NCBI GenBank assembly: GCA_950295325.1
Contig: OX485808.1
Coordinates: 25,626,527-25,690,526 of the forward strand
Length of the DNA stretch: 64,000 bases
Reading direction: 5' to 3'
Source of the DNA: Polytrichum commune
Taxonomy: Eukaryota > Streptophyta > Polytrichopsida > Polytrichales > Polytrichaceae
Under the pieces are notes generated by a model. The model was not told where the DNA came from, did not search any database, and saw only the letters and a program-made list of their open reading frames with translations. A program made the position numbers and the translations under genes. Positions 34,801 through 46,665 of the stretch are shown here, piece by piece. Numbering within the stretch: position 1 is the first letter of the stretch; the number at the start of each line of letters is the position of its first letter.

Positions 34801-35879
34801 TGGCTAAATGCAACTCTGTTAATAACCTGCACGCCTTACCAAATACAGTTGCACTACCCAACATCCAACATACTTCGGTTCACTCTCGTTAGTTAAACTC
34901 TCCTGGTAACTGTAAGATGACCGATTCTCGGGCATTCTAGATTACCAATCAGCGCTGCAGGAACTGCAGTAATACAACAACCATACTGACCTGTTACAAT
35001 TTGGCATACCTAACTGCAAACTTACCACTAATTGGAACACACAATGCCCGAGAATTTACAACTGCCCTTGCCACAGACAACCACCACTCCAACACAACTT
35101 ACACCCACTCCCCTATGCTTCAAACGCTTCATGCTCAGTTTCAAAAACTTAGGCTGGACAAATTGGAAAGAAGCAGGTGCACGAGATAGCATCACAACTT
35201 AACCCGCTCACCTACACTGCGTTGACTTGGTACAATCATGATAAATGTTGCAGAAATGGCGATGATCATATCAAAACTTGGGCTTTGAGAATACAGACCC
35301 CTCCCCTATGCCTAAGACACCCGTAGTGCGAGACTTACCTTGGCATGCTTCCGAAATTCTAATAATCATCATCGACCATACCAGTAACCCGAAGGTTCGG
35401 CCGATAACTAACTTTTGCCAAAGGGAACTGCTGTGGCAATGTAGACGCCTGCGGTTTGGAGTCAAGCCAATGGTCTAAGATGGCTGGCCTGTGGCAGTCA
35501 ATCGATTTGTAATGATTTCAGCAGTCAGTCCTATTTTTTATTTTTTTATTTGGGGGGGGGGGGGGAGGGTGAGTACAAAGAAAAAAGAAAAAAAATCTGA
35601 CAGACCTCACAGAATCTACTGGACGACTATGAACGCAGGACACGGCGCATGCATGAGTTTACACGACCCTCGGAGGCGAGGGAGCTCCCTTCAGTCCAAG
35701 AGACGCCAAATAAAAGATTGATCAGCTCCCGCATCAAACATTCGGATTTCCTATCAATCAATCTGCGTTGATAGGCGAGCCGGAAGTTTGACTCGGCAGC
35801 AGTACAAGCTTTTGAGCCAGCCACTATTGGACCGAAAAGAGCTCCCATACCAACGATGCCCGTCGGCTTATACCACTAG
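31849..35879. other. Long spacer, no gene recognised
   Basis: The 31.98-32.35 kb part has a more balanced base composition but gives no recognisable frame on either strand. The longest frame is 33626-33207 on the minus strand (139 codons), Cys/His/Ser-rich but not matched to any family. A poly(G) run lies at about 35551-35565. No RNA gene or terminal repeats were seen. Confidence 0.4.
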
Positions 35880-35944
35880 ACTCCTACCACCAAACTCTCT
35901 TCCCTCTCTCCCTCTCCACACTCGCCTCACCTGAATTACCTCCA

Positions 35945-36493
35945 ATGTGGTCGCCACCACGCCTGCCAACCAAGTCCGACACACTCCCTCCCTCCCTACC
36001 GACCGCTCCCAACTCGCTTTACCCTTGCCCTTACTCCCTACGCCCACTTTATCCCTCCAACTCCTTCACACCGCGTACACTCAACTCGCCTGTCCACCAC
36101 CTTCTCCTATCGAAGCTCTCATCTCCCACCCAAAACACCCACTCCCCATCCCGCGGCCGGCTGACCCCCAAAACCCCTAACCCCCAGATTGTCTGTCACC
36201 CCCCTTGCATCTCTCCTAAGCTCAAAACTTACCCCCCTGAGGCCTCCCCCACCCCCCCCCCCCCCCAACTCGCTCTCCGAACTACCCTCGGACTCCCCCA
36301 CCAGCCCCACCAGCAGCGTCACCAAGAGGAGGCACCGGCAGGGGCATCAGCACCTCCCATCTCTCCTACCAGCACGCAGGCAGCAGCCAGGCGAGAGACG
36401 CTGCTACCAAAACGCAAGGCAACACAACCCAAGTCGGGGAAAGCTCGGAAGCAGGCACGAAGGCAGGCGCGCGGGCCAGCAGCTGTCGCGTGA
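35945..36493 (+). CDS. Pro/Ser/Thr-rich 182-codon open frame in the GC island
   Basis: ATG-started frame directly after a CT-rich tract that could be a 5' UTR. The product is Pro/Ser/Thr-rich with a very basic tail (KRKATQPKSGKARKQARRQA). No domain is recognised. Low-complexity GC-rich DNA opens frames by chance, and an overlapping minus-strand Gly-rich frame (36325-36119) is equally open, so this is a weak candidate for a first exon. Confidence 0.2.
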   Translation: MWSPPRLPTKSDTLPPSLPTAPNSLYPCPYSLRPLYPSNSFTPRTLNSPVHHLLLSKLSSPTQNTHSPSRGRLTPKTPNPQIVCHPPCISPKLKTYPPEASPTPPPPQLALRTTLGLPHQPHQQRHQEEAPAGASAPPISPTSTQAAARRETLLPKRKATQPKSGKARKQARRQARGPAAVA

Positions 36494-36754
36494 GTGGAGT
36501 GCTTGTTAGTGAGTCACTATGAGGCTGGAACAGGAAAGGCGAGAGGGAAGGGACTAAGCCTTAACTAGCTGAGTTACGTGGGAAGGCTTTCAGAAAAAAG
36601 CAAGACTGATGAGTGGTGGCAGAGGGGCGGCGCGGCGGGGCGGGGCGGCGGGGCGGGCGGGCGGGAGCGGGAGCGGGAGCGGGAGACGGAATCCAGCGGG
36701 AGAGGCGGAGACTAGTAGTCGCGACTCACGACGACTCCCGGCCACCCACTCCCT

Positions 36755-36805
36755 CACTCACTCACTCACTAACTCACTCACTCACTCACTCACTCACTCA
36801 CGCAC
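36755..36805 (+). repeat. (CTCA)n microsatellite
   Basis: About twelve CTCA units with one interruption (CTAA). It lies in the GC-rich island and the frames translated through it (SLTHSLTH repeats) are artefacts. Confidence 0.95.
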
Positions 36806-37520
36806 GCCAGCAGGCAGATGCTAATAAGTGGCAATGCTAATGCCGCCGCGGCTGCTGCTCCTGCAGCATGAGTGATGCCTGCGAATCGAGATTGAGTGAG
36901 GTAAGGAGCGAGCTCGCAGTGTGGGGTGCTGAGGGGAGGGGCGGGACGTTTATTATATACTAGCCGCCTCCGACTTATGTGTGTGTGTGTGCACGTAAGG
37001 TAAAATGCGGGAGTGAAAGGTGGGGGTGGGGTGGGCTGGGAGCCCGGAGGGGATTGGGGGGGAGGGAAGGAGGGGGGGTAAGTACAATGCCTTGAGGAGC
37101 AGGTGGCTTTGACTCTAGTAAGGAAATTATAAGCAGTGGGGTCCAGGGTCCAGCGGCCCAGGCTGCTATGTGGATGGCCTTTGGGTTGAGGTTCTCTTGA
37201 TGAGGAGGAGCCTTCCTCCTGCTGCTGCTGCTGCTGCTGCTGCGGCTGCCTGCCTGCAGAGTCATGGAAGTCGGGGTGGGTAATAAGTTAAGCTACTGTA
37301 GTCCCTGCCTCCAACATTTTGGATAGGGGGGGAATCATTGTGCCTGGGGGAAATATGAGTGAGCAGACCTCCGTGTTCAGAGCCGACTGTGTATGGTGAA
37401 TTTATTAAGATTGCAAGTGTTGGATCTACATTTAAAGGTTGGTAGTGTGGTGTGGTGTGGTGTGGTGTGGTGTGTAACGAGTGTGTCCAATTACTGGCCA
37501 CGGTCAAACATTCGGTTCAT

Positions 37521-40227
37521 GACACTTACCATGGTGGGGAGGGGGGGGGGGGGGTAAAAATTCGCCTCTCCTAAGTTTGTTGTATTCACTAGCTTGGACT
37601 TGTGCCAACTTGGTCCAATACTATAGACTCAATTTTTTTGTAAATTCAAGTTAGATAGGAAAAACGGTGTAAAAAGAACTCAATTAAAGCTAGATATTTA
37701 AGTGACATTTGCTAATGGAGTCCATAGTCTAGGAGATTAGAAGAAGAAGAAAAAAAGGGATTTGAAGGATTGTGGTATGTTTGGAGAAGGTGTAGCCTTA
37801 GGAGTTGGCACATGTTCTCTTGTGAGTATATAGATCACGTTTTGTAGAGAAGGAGGGGTTGACTTTGTTTTCATCTCTTGAACCTTTGTCGGATGGACAA
37901 TATACTTGAATGTTCACTATGCTCGTGTAGGATCAAGGGTGATCCTGTACACATGGGATTTTGTTCCAGGTTTATACACTCTCTTATGTATGTTAAGAGA
38001 ACTTTAAAGTATTGGTTAAGGGGTGATTCCTCATACAATTGTCTAATTATCAAGTTGGACTTGTTAGTTGTGTATATCAAAGCACATTTTCAAATTCCAT
38101 GATCTTTGTATCAATCGTATGCTAAAACCATTGTCTTATAAGGAAGTAAAAGCTGAGAATTGAGGCAAAGACTTGTTTGAATGAAGGCATTTGAGTCATT
38201 AGGAAATGTTAATTGTTAAATGATGGAATTTTTATCAGTCAGCCATAGTGATTGTTGAAGAGCCTATTGATTCATGATTCTTGTGAGTGATTCACATGAA
38301 TGAAGGGTACTTATGTTTAAGTGCATGTGTTTGATTAAGGGAATTTAGTAAAGATAGATTGTGTGAGCATATTATGCTTGAATGTATTTCCAAGCTATAG
38401 TCCATGAGTGAGTAAAAATTGGATTGAGAATATATGTTGGATGCATTGATTTTTGATATATCAACATGTCATGTGGAAAGGCAATCACCGGCAAGCTAAT
38501 GATTGTAAGATTCATCCTCTATGATGCATTGAATGGAGAGAGGTCTGGAATTTGTCTTATGCCATAATTCTTGCTTGATTAGGGAGCAACAATTATCTAG
38601 TATGAATGAGATGAGAAGGTAATTGAATCACATGGGAATGTGTATCCACTTATGATAATGGCATTGTAGCTTTTAATTCCAATTGCCCTTGAAAAGAAGG
38701 AGTGAATGAAGCACAAATAATCTACTAGGATGATGAAGTAAAACTTATGTGAAACACTATAGCCTCTCAATAATTAGAAAACAATCAAACACCGAGAAAC
38801 TAATATGAGATGAGGGGTAATGTCATTGTTGTAAATTGAACTCACTACCAAACTATGATTGGGTAAATAGTGTGAGGTTTGTGCATGTAGTGTTCTCAAG
38901 AGATTCCAAACCCTTGAATAATTATGTGCATTGATAGTTGAAATCCCAAATAACCTAAAACAAACTTATGCATGCCCTAATTAAACCTAACTAAGATTCA
39001 TGGATGATATAAACATCACATTTTAAGTCTTCCTCTAGTGTTTCATAGGGTTTTTTCTTCTCAAATATCTAAACTTCAGTTGCATCCATGCATACAAATT
39101 TATATCCCGGGCCACCCCAACCCCCTTAAGCCTATGCAACTATATGGCCCCCATGTCCATGGGCACCCGCCATGTCCATGTATGCCCATGCCTTGTCATG
39201 CCCGCCACTCCCCTAGGTTTCCCCCCACCATACCCACCTTTTGCACTTGTGGTCCCCTGACCTTTCCACTTCTTTTCATTTTTGTTGTCACATGGTTATT
39301 TGGAGAAGAATCTTTGACATGTGGATTGATTAATTATCATTATTATTAGTTTTTTTTGGGCAAGAATAGTGGGGCAACGACCTCACCACCACCACCACCA
39401 CCACACATGTCTTTTGTTGTATATAGACTAATTGGACCCGTGTTGTCTAACAAAGCAAAGAGCATAAGGAAGGAAATTTATCAATTCGGGAAATTTGTTA
39501 GCATGAGCACAAATATTTAATTAAATCTGGTATATGAATTTTCAAAAAAAACTTTCATATAAATCAAAAGATAGATTTTTATTATAGTTTTTATTAATAA
39601 AAGTTAAAATCGTGTTATGTATTAACCTAGCCTACCCTAACCGACCCCTAAACCAACAACCTAGACACCCACCTACTCCCTACCCTCTACTCCACCTATT
39701 TTAACCACCTAGCTACCCCTCCCCTAGCCCAACCACAGTCCCCAACCCCCATGCCATATCCTCAAGTTCCCAAGCCATTGGCTTACCGCCCATGCCTTGC
39801 CTACCTAGCCGCCACCCTCCCCTGTAGTCCTTGCCATGCCTCATGGAATTGCGTGAGGTGTCCCTCATTTGTTTTTGTTTTTTTCCTTCACCGTATGTTG
39901 TTTTCTCCTACATCATCACCACCACCACGTTGCTCATTGTATATAGATTTCAATTGGGTCACACTAGACTAAATCGGTACCTCTCACCTTGAATAGGAGA
40001 TTAAGAGTTTAGTTATTTTAAAATAGACACAATCAAGGTATACAAAGTTTTATGCATTTTCACCCTCCCATGTAGTAGTTGTCGCAAAACCATACCCACT
40101 TGTAGTGGGGGACTTTTCTTACAGTTGATCATCAGACCTCATAATTACACCACTTATTATAAACCAAGTTGGACCCACGCCATAGCAGCACATGAGCAAC
40201 AACAAAAGGAGATGGATATAAATTCAA
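37521..40227. other. Spacer with a diverged C-rich direct repeat
   Basis: No gene recognised. C-rich sequence ending in a (CAC)n run and then GTATATAGA occurs twice, at about 39110-39460 and 39640-39985, the second followed by a similar GGGTC/ACTAGACTAA phrase. This is an old direct duplication about 530 bp apart. Confidence 0.45.
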
Positions 40228-40621
40228 GGCTAGTTCACATGGGATCCCAAAACCAAGTCCCACTCATGTTAGCAAGTCCCAACATGGAGGCAAAGTCCCA
40301 ACTTCTACGCCTGAAGACAACATTCATATATATTTAATTATCATTAAAGTTGGATCTTGATTATTTTATGAAAACAATTTGGGGGACTTGTGTTGAGAGT
40401 TGGGTCTAGCGTTTTGCTCCACCCAACTCTCAACACAAGTCCCAAGCCTCACCTCCATAATGTGGTGCCATGTAGGCGTCCACATCTCTTATTTGGCACT
40501 TAGAACTTGGGAACCCATGTGAAGCAGTAAGTTCCAACTTCCATGCTCTCAACGAGTGAGATTGCACGGATTGACCTCACGTAAATTACAACTTGGGACT
40601 TGGGACCTGTGTGAACTGGCC
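40228..40621. mobile_element. Foldback/MITE-like element (394 bp)
   Basis: The left end GGCTAGTTCACATGGGATCC pairs with the inverted right end GGCCAGTTCACACAGGTCCC. Centrally, two 23-bp arms (40383-40405 and 40421-40443) are perfect complements around a 15-nt loop. Pieces such as AAGTCCCA recur along both halves, so the whole segment can fold on itself. No target duplication was found. Confidence 0.7.
40383..40443. repeat. Perfect 23-bp hairpin, 15-nt loop
   Basis: The arm starts GGGACTTGTGTTGAGAGTTG and its exact complement follows after the loop CTAGCGTTTTGCTCC. It is the centre of the foldback element. Confidence 0.95.
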
Positions 40622-41133
40622 CTCATGGAACAACGGAATAGTTTATTGCAAATGCAGGGAATTTGAAAACATATTTTTAATCGTTGTTGAACGACTACAC
40701 TGAATGATCTTACAGGTGAGTAGTAGTGTAGGGTGTAGAAAGAAAGAGTACAACAATCACAAAACCACCGAATGACAAACCAAACAAATCTTATAACATA
40801 TAACCATAACTGGCACTGGTTGTATGGCCGTCTGTCTCGGAAAAAAACAATTGAATTTGAAGAAATAAAAAACACGTGTTACATTAAGAACCATACAATG
40901 GAACAAACACCAGATCTTCAATGCAGAAGAATCCCATGTCAAACAAATATTTTGAGTAAATCTGGTCTTAGCTATCACCAGGTAGGAGGACAATGATTTG
41001 GTCTGAAGTACTGGCTCACAAGAAGTGTTGGTGGAGTGTCCATGCTCTACAACATCAAGCTATACACCACCTCAAGTCGACACCTTGGGGTCCAGGTAGA
41101 TATTCCACAACCCATGTGGCTGAACCTACTGCA

Positions 41134-41666
41134 CCGTTTATGGTATTTAGAATCACATGTGCAATAGTGTCACTTACCCTATTTTGAGACATATGTTAGG
41201 TTACACTAACGATTAACAATTTCACCATTATTGTGACCTCATGACACTTGGTGTTCAAGTGCGTTTACTAATATATTGGTTGGAATATGTTCAATAGTGT
41301 TATGAGGTATATGCCAATGTTACACAATGGTTAACAAGTTGACTAAAGTGTACACAAACGAGACTTGGCGTTAGTATGCTCAATAATATCTTCCTCTTGC
41401 ATACTAAAATGTAAAGAGATGACATTTGCCATTAGTATGCTCAATACTATTTCTCCCTTGCATACTAAAACACAAAACCATCATCTCCAGTATCCCAATG
41501 TGCTACACTAAATATCATAATGTAAATGAATTTTCACTTCAAAAAGTGACTTATGTTGACAAATAGTATCATCTTGGCAATTAGTGGACATGACACTTTT
41601 GGACTTCTAGGCGTCTAGTTTAGGTTGTTCCCAAATAATGTACGTGACACTAAATATTATAAACGG
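41134..41666 (+). repeat. Inverted-repeat unit M, copy A
   Basis: Begins CGTTTATGGTATTTAG-ATCACATG and ends with the inverted form ACGTGACACTAAATATTATA. The body has the landmarks CTTACCCTATTTTGAG, TTAGTATGCTCAAT, CTTGCATACTAAAA, CAATTAGTGGACATG and TCTAGTTTAGG, shared in order with copies B and C. It has no coding capacity. The ends make it MITE-like. Confidence 0.75.
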
Positions 41667-41673
41667 TGTACAA

Positions 41674-42964
41674 CATTTATGGTTTTTAGTGTCACATGCC
41701 TAATACTATCACTTACCCTGCTTTGATGTGTGCACTAAATTACACTTATGATCAACAACCTCTTCATTAGTATCATCTTGTGATACTTGGCACTCAAGTG
41801 GGCTTATTTAGGGCCGGTTTAGACCAGTGGTGGGTGGGTATTAAATTTGGCACCAAACCCATGTGGTTCTCAAAGCGGGTTTTGAATTTATAACTATGCT
41901 TCTCAAATTTTCAAATAACTGGAATTGATTCATAAGTGGGGTTTTTAGAAAATCAAAACCCAATCAAATGGCCTTCTAACAAATTGTTGGTTCTTTCAAG
42001 AAAACTACTAGGTCTTTGCATCTTTTCAAATAACTGTAAATAGAGTTTATTTTATAATAAAAACTTTCAAAACCCCGGAACTGAAGGTTCTTTGCTTCTA
42101 ATTTGTCTTCAAACAACAAAATCAGAGGTTAGTTACAAAACCAAATACATGCCCAACAATGGTTTAGACTATAGTGAAGAAAGTGCATCAAGTCAAGAGT
42201 TTTAGGGATATGGAGAGAAATATGATTGGCTGCAAAATGGGATCTTCGACGACAAGGATTTACACTATGACCAAGACTTCTCCGGTGGAGAACTTCAAAG
42301 ATGGATGAAAAATTAACATGACTACCAACATGGCAACAATTATTTGCTAGGGGAGTTATTTGAAGTTCAAGTTTCTTGGGCAACCTCAAACCTCGGACAA
42401 AAAACTTGGCCTCCGGAGACCTCCAACTTGAGACCTTTTTTAATTATTTCTTTCCATCTTGTCCTCCATACCAACCATTGCCTCTAATAACCTTGTCTTG
42501 GGTTGAAATTCTCCCAAAATTCTTGACCAACCAATACACTTCTTCATTGTAGTATAAACCGGCCCATATATCTTGGCATGTGTACGCTCAATAATGTTAT
42601 GAGGTGTATGCCTATCTTACACAATGATCTACAAGTTTTTTTTTAAATGTGTACAATTGACACTTGACAATTAATATGTTCAAGAATACCTTCCTCTCAT
42701 ATACTAAATGTAAACACATGCCACTTGCCATTTATATGTTCAATAATATCTTCTCTTTACATATTAAAACGAAAGACTATCATCTCAAGTATTGGAATGT
42801 GCTACGCTAACTATCATGATGTAAATAAATTTTCAATAAAAAAATACAATTAAATTTTTTATGTTTATGAATATAATTATTTTGGCAATTAGTGGACATG
42901 GCACGTTGAAACCTCTGTGCATCTGGTTTAGTTTGTTTGCAAACGACACTAAATACCATAAATG
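41674..42964 (+). repeat. Inverted-repeat unit M, copy B, interrupted
   Basis: Starts CATTTATGGTTTTTAGTGTC right after copy A and ends CGACACTAAATACCATAAAT. A 755-bp element (41811-42565) splits it; on removing that element the two parts join in the same order as copies A and C. Confidence 0.75.
41811..42565. mobile_element. PIF/Harbinger-like non-autonomous element (755 bp)
   Basis: Inverted ends GGGCCGGTTTAGAC and GGGCCGGTTTATAC fit the GG(G/C)C-GTTT pattern of Tourist/Harbinger elements. The flanks TTA and ATA are a probable 3-bp duplication with one change. Its insertion into repeat unit M copy B gives an internal check on both borders. No transposase; the 86-codon minus frame 42389-42129 is unrecognised. 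Confidence 0.78.
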
Positions 42965-43212
42965 GCTTAGTGAAATTGCAAAGTCTCTGACCAAGTGTTT
43001 GATGTAAAGTTAGTCATATGCTTAAGTTAGTTATTAATCAACGCTGAGGATTCTTCAAGTAGTTTCATTTGTTGTTTCTTGACGAATTGATGTATAAGTA
43101 TTGGTGTGAAGCTCTCCCATTGAATCAATCGGGAATCAATCAAACACGGTCTACAAGCGTAAGCTTTGACATGGTATTCAAGTGAATAGAATACTGCTCC
43201 AGAATTACAGTG

Positions 43213-43720
43213 TTGAGATTTCTTCTAGAAAAGTGTGAAGCAATTCTTCAAGTTGATTGTAAAGAATTTGTGTGATTCATCTTGCTTGGTGTAGCGACCG
43301 TAGACAGACAATATCCTCTCTTGGGAAATCTCTTGAGAGTGTAGTTTGAGTTGTTCATTGTTGAGAAATTTTCCTGTGAGATCAAAAACAAATCTTCACA
43401 CCTAGCTCCATTTTTGCAAATGATTGAGTCTTGGAAGTTGATAGGTAGAAATTTATCTAGATTATTATTGAGCATGAAGAGTCACTTTGTAAAACTCTCA
43501 AAGGTCAAAAATATCCATAGTATGTTTGTTGAAGACTATTCCCAGTTCTTCATAAGTGTCTTTGAAGCTCTTATGAAGGTGTATGTTGAAGTGAGCACTG
43601 CTCCCAACTAAGCTCTTGAGAAGGTCTTAGCATTTGTCAAGGAACTCAGTTGAGCATTGTTTTTGAAAGGTTTGGAGAACTTCAACGAATTTTCTCCAGC
43701 ATATAAATTGGAGGAGTTGT
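43213..43720 (+). pseudogene. Unrecognised protein remnant, several stops in one frame
   Basis: One plus frame reads coherently through about 165 codons with stops at roughly four places. Readable parts include RFLLEKCEAILQVDCKEF, GVATVDRQYPLLGN, FIVEKFSCEIKNKSS, SHFVKLSKVKNIHSMFVEDY and SQFFISVFEALMKVYVEVST. Hydrophobic/charged periodicity and absence of frame changes suggest real former coding sequence. I do not recognise the family. It lies between repeat units B and C. Confidence 0.4.
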
Positions 43721-43751
43721 AAATTCTTTGAGTGAATTCTAGTAAAGTACA

Positions 43752-44260
43752 CCATTTATGGTATTAAGTGTCGCATGTGTAACTGTGTCACTTACTCTAT
43801 TTTGAGGCGTATGCTAGGTTAAGCTAATGATTAACAACTACATCATTAGTGTCACCTGACAATTTATGTTCAAATGCACTTACTTATTTTGACTACGTTC
43901 AACTAGTGCTATGAGGTGTACACCTATGTTACTTAATGGTTTACAAGTTGATTAAATTGCACACAAATGCCACTTGACAATATCTTAACCTTGCATACTA
44001 AATGTAAACACATGGCATTTGCCATTAACTTACACTAAAAGATACCTTCCCTTTGCATACCAAAACACAAAACTATTAACTCACACAACCCAATATGATA
44101 TGTCAAGTGCCATAGTGTAAATTATTTTTCACATGAAAAAATTATTTTTGCTACCTAATAATGTTATGTTGACAATTAGCAGATGTGACACTTTGAAACC
44201 TCTAGGCATCTAGTTTAGGCCCTTTGCAAATAGTATACATGACATTAAATACCATAAACG
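43752..44260 (+). repeat. Inverted-repeat unit M, copy C
   Basis: Starts CCATTTATGGTATTAAGTGT and ends GACATTAAATACCATAAACG, with the same ordered landmarks as copies A and B. Unlike B it is uninterrupted. Confidence 0.75.
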
Positions 44261-44318
44261 ATTTTATGCCCCCACAAGTGTCAATATTGCTAAGACACCA
44301 TCGCTAACGACAAATGGG

Positions 44319-44635
44319 TGTTAGTAGACCCAACTTCACTGTCATAGCATGCTACATTCAAAGTATCATCATCATTTCCAATGAGTTATATTACCTTCAA
44401 AGTATTGTCATCTTTACCGATGAGGTACATTACCTTAGAAGTATAGTCATTGTTACCAACAAGGGATGTTACCTTGGAGGTATAGTCAGCAACATTGACG
44501 ATGCATCTTTCCTTGAAAGTATTAAACTTTCTATATGTAAATGAACATAAAGTTTATACCAGAATAGACCTCTCGGTGTTTGGCGCTCTCTCGTTCGTAC
44601 TTTTTTACTTGTTATTAATTCTCACTTTTGTAACA
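44319..44635 (+). mobile_element. Possible copia 5' LTR
   Basis: Starts TGTTAGTAGACCCAACTTC and ends TTTTGTAACA, directly followed by CATTATCAACACAAAGCTC, which resembles the TTATCAGCACGAAGCTC sequence commonly found at the LTR/leader border of plant copia elements with this gag type. No second LTR copy was found to confirm it. Confidence 0.4.
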
Positions 44636-44929
44636 CATTATCAACACAAAGCTCTATCAACGTAGTAGTAGTAGTAGTTGTTGTTGTTGTTGTTATGTTG
44701 GAATTTTGATGAGTGGTATTCTGTTTAGTTGTTGTGAGGTGGAAGAGAGAAAGGTGTGGTGGTTGTCAGGTATGGTGTAGCAATATGGACCATGGGTGTG
44801 CACTTTATGTGTAAATGTGCCATGAAGTTTGTCGCATTGTGTTCATGTTAGTGTCGTTGTATCTTAGCGCCGTTAGCGAGTTGGGGCAACAAGAAATCAC
44901 CTACGAGGGTGGTACACAATATAGGATCA

Positions 44930-46665
44930 AGATTTAAGAAAGAAAAAGTGATACTACCGAAAAAATTAAATTTTCTTCCCTCGCAATTGGTGGTAAAAAT
45001 TACTTAACTTGGGCTCTTGATACCAAATTGCATCTACAAGTGCACGGCCTTGCTCAGCAAATTGAGGAATCATCTCCAAAAAATCCTACAGATCATTACA
45101 ATGTCCAAGCACTAGTCTTCATGCGACATCAACTGAGCCCAACATTGCAGCCATGGTATTTCACCATGACGTTGGCTTGCGCTTTTTGGACAACATTTCG
45201 AAATCGGTTTATTCACCAACAAACAATATTTTCATCAAAGGCTCCGTATGATTGGATAGACCTTCAAGTTTAGGACTATCCAACTATAACAAAGTATAAT
45301 GCTAATAAGTATAAGATAGCATCTCAACTATCCTTGTGTGGTGACTAATTGATGATGCGCAAATAAAATAAAATAAAATAATAAATTTACATTTCATGCT
45401 GCCAATATTGTATTGGTTCGACAATATTAAAACATTCGCCATAAAAAATCATCTGATCTAATGTCAATAATATTATCGATTGAGAAACATAATGATTTCT
45501 TGTTGAAGAACCATGGAGAATGAGATACTAGAACGTTTTTTCATGTAAAGGTATGTTGTATAGGTGTCGACAATGTGATCTACATCTCAAGGACCAAGAA
45601 ACGGACTGAAAATGAAGAAAACAAGTCAAACACCAACGTGAAAGAAAACTCAAAAAGCACATAAACGTCAAATTCCACAATCTTCATAGAATGATTGTTT
45701 TTTGGGGCCTTCACCTACACAATTTGTTTTGCAAAATACAAGTACATAATCTTGTATGTAATTCAAGTGTAGAATGAAGGGTTATATTGCCAAGAATTGC
45801 AAGACATGCCTCACTTGTAAAACTTTATAAGGTACATGGTTGGCAATGTGACACCCATGGAACACATGTGGAGAATTTGGAGATGCCATACGACAAAACG
45901 ACTATAGATCCATTTGGAGATATGGAATCTCATACCACCTTTATTGACATTGAATCTGATACTTTGAATGTTAATTTGTTGTTAGATCGTGCTATCACTA
46001 ACACTATTCTTCATGACAAAAAATGTTTTTCATATCTAGCCCCTATGATCACAAAGCACATTACCACCATCACAAGTTGACATTTGGTATTGTAGCAAAT
46101 TGATGAAGTTTGTCTTGTTATGCCTAGAGATATATACATACGTGTTTCTAGAGTTGTTTACTCACCAACATCCACTAAGAACCTTTTGAGTCCAAGGCGT
46201 TTAATGCAATAGTTTTCACTTATATACAATTTAAGACAATAACCAAGAATTGTTATAGATTTTGGATTATGATGGATGCTAATTGAAGGCATTGTGGCTT
46301 GTACCTCAGGCCTATACATTATTCACTTAATATGTGCACCCAAAGGAAAGATTGCGGCATTTGGTGGGAACACATGGCATGAAGGCATAGGATACTCGGG
46401 AGTTTCAACAATGAGGAATTTTTCCCCATCACAAAAGGACATGAACTTCAAGCGCGGAGTTTGTTAAGAGGTATGAAACCTTATGGATTTTGTGCTTTGA
46501 GAAAACTTGTTGTTCAACCTCATAGATGAAAATTGTCACATGAACTTTGAGTTATACTTAAGAAAATTCAAAGAGATATTTGTGGTTCAATTGATTTACT
46601 ATGCGGACTATGTGATATTTCTTGCTTTGATTGATGCATCCACAAAATGGTCGCATGTTTTTCAT
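44930..46665 (+). pseudogene. Decayed Ty1/copia gag-protease-integrase
   Basis: Gag begins with GGKNYLTWALDTKLHLQVHG and continues through ALVFMRHQLSPTL, a WTTFRNRF segment and APYDWIDLQV, then a stop, then TKYNANKYKIASQLSLCGD, all standard for a widespread plant copia gag. At about 45775-45850 a broken zinc-knuckle region reads KGYIAKNCKTC and then ARHASLVKLYK. The protease region at 45970-46180 reads LLLDRAITNTILHDKKCF (catalytic Asp kept, next residue changed) and later VYSPTSTKNLLS. At 46557-46660 the start of the integrase core is readable in two frames: KIQRDICGSI, then FLALIDASTKWSHV. Many stops and frameshifts are present. The element ends abruptly at 46660-46672, where sequence of a gypsy element in the opposite direction begins. 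Reverse transcriptase and the 3' LTR are absent. Confidence 0.88.

Larger units (their letters stand above)
35880..37520. promoter_or_regulatory. GC-rich, G-tract-rich island; possible 5' end of an unidentified gene
   Basis: GC content and CpG rise sharply relative to both sides, as at the NDPK3 start. The stretch contains a pyrimidine-rich tract (35885-35940), G-runs with G-quadruplex potential at about 36622-36690 and 37019-37080, a CTCA tandem run (about 36755-36805), a CTG run (about 37218-37243), and a GTGTG tandem (about 37445-37475). Open frames exist on both strands. Neither strand gives a recognisable protein, so direction is undetermined. Confidence 0.4.

Noticed and set aside
36609-36840. 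Gly/Arg-rich and SLTH-repeat frames
   Set aside because: Translations of G-rich and CTCA tandem repeats.
46568-46665. C-terminal 30 or so codons of the minus-strand gypsy gag frame
   Set aside because: This part is the antisense of the copia integrase segment on the plus strand; the open frame crosses the junction by chance.
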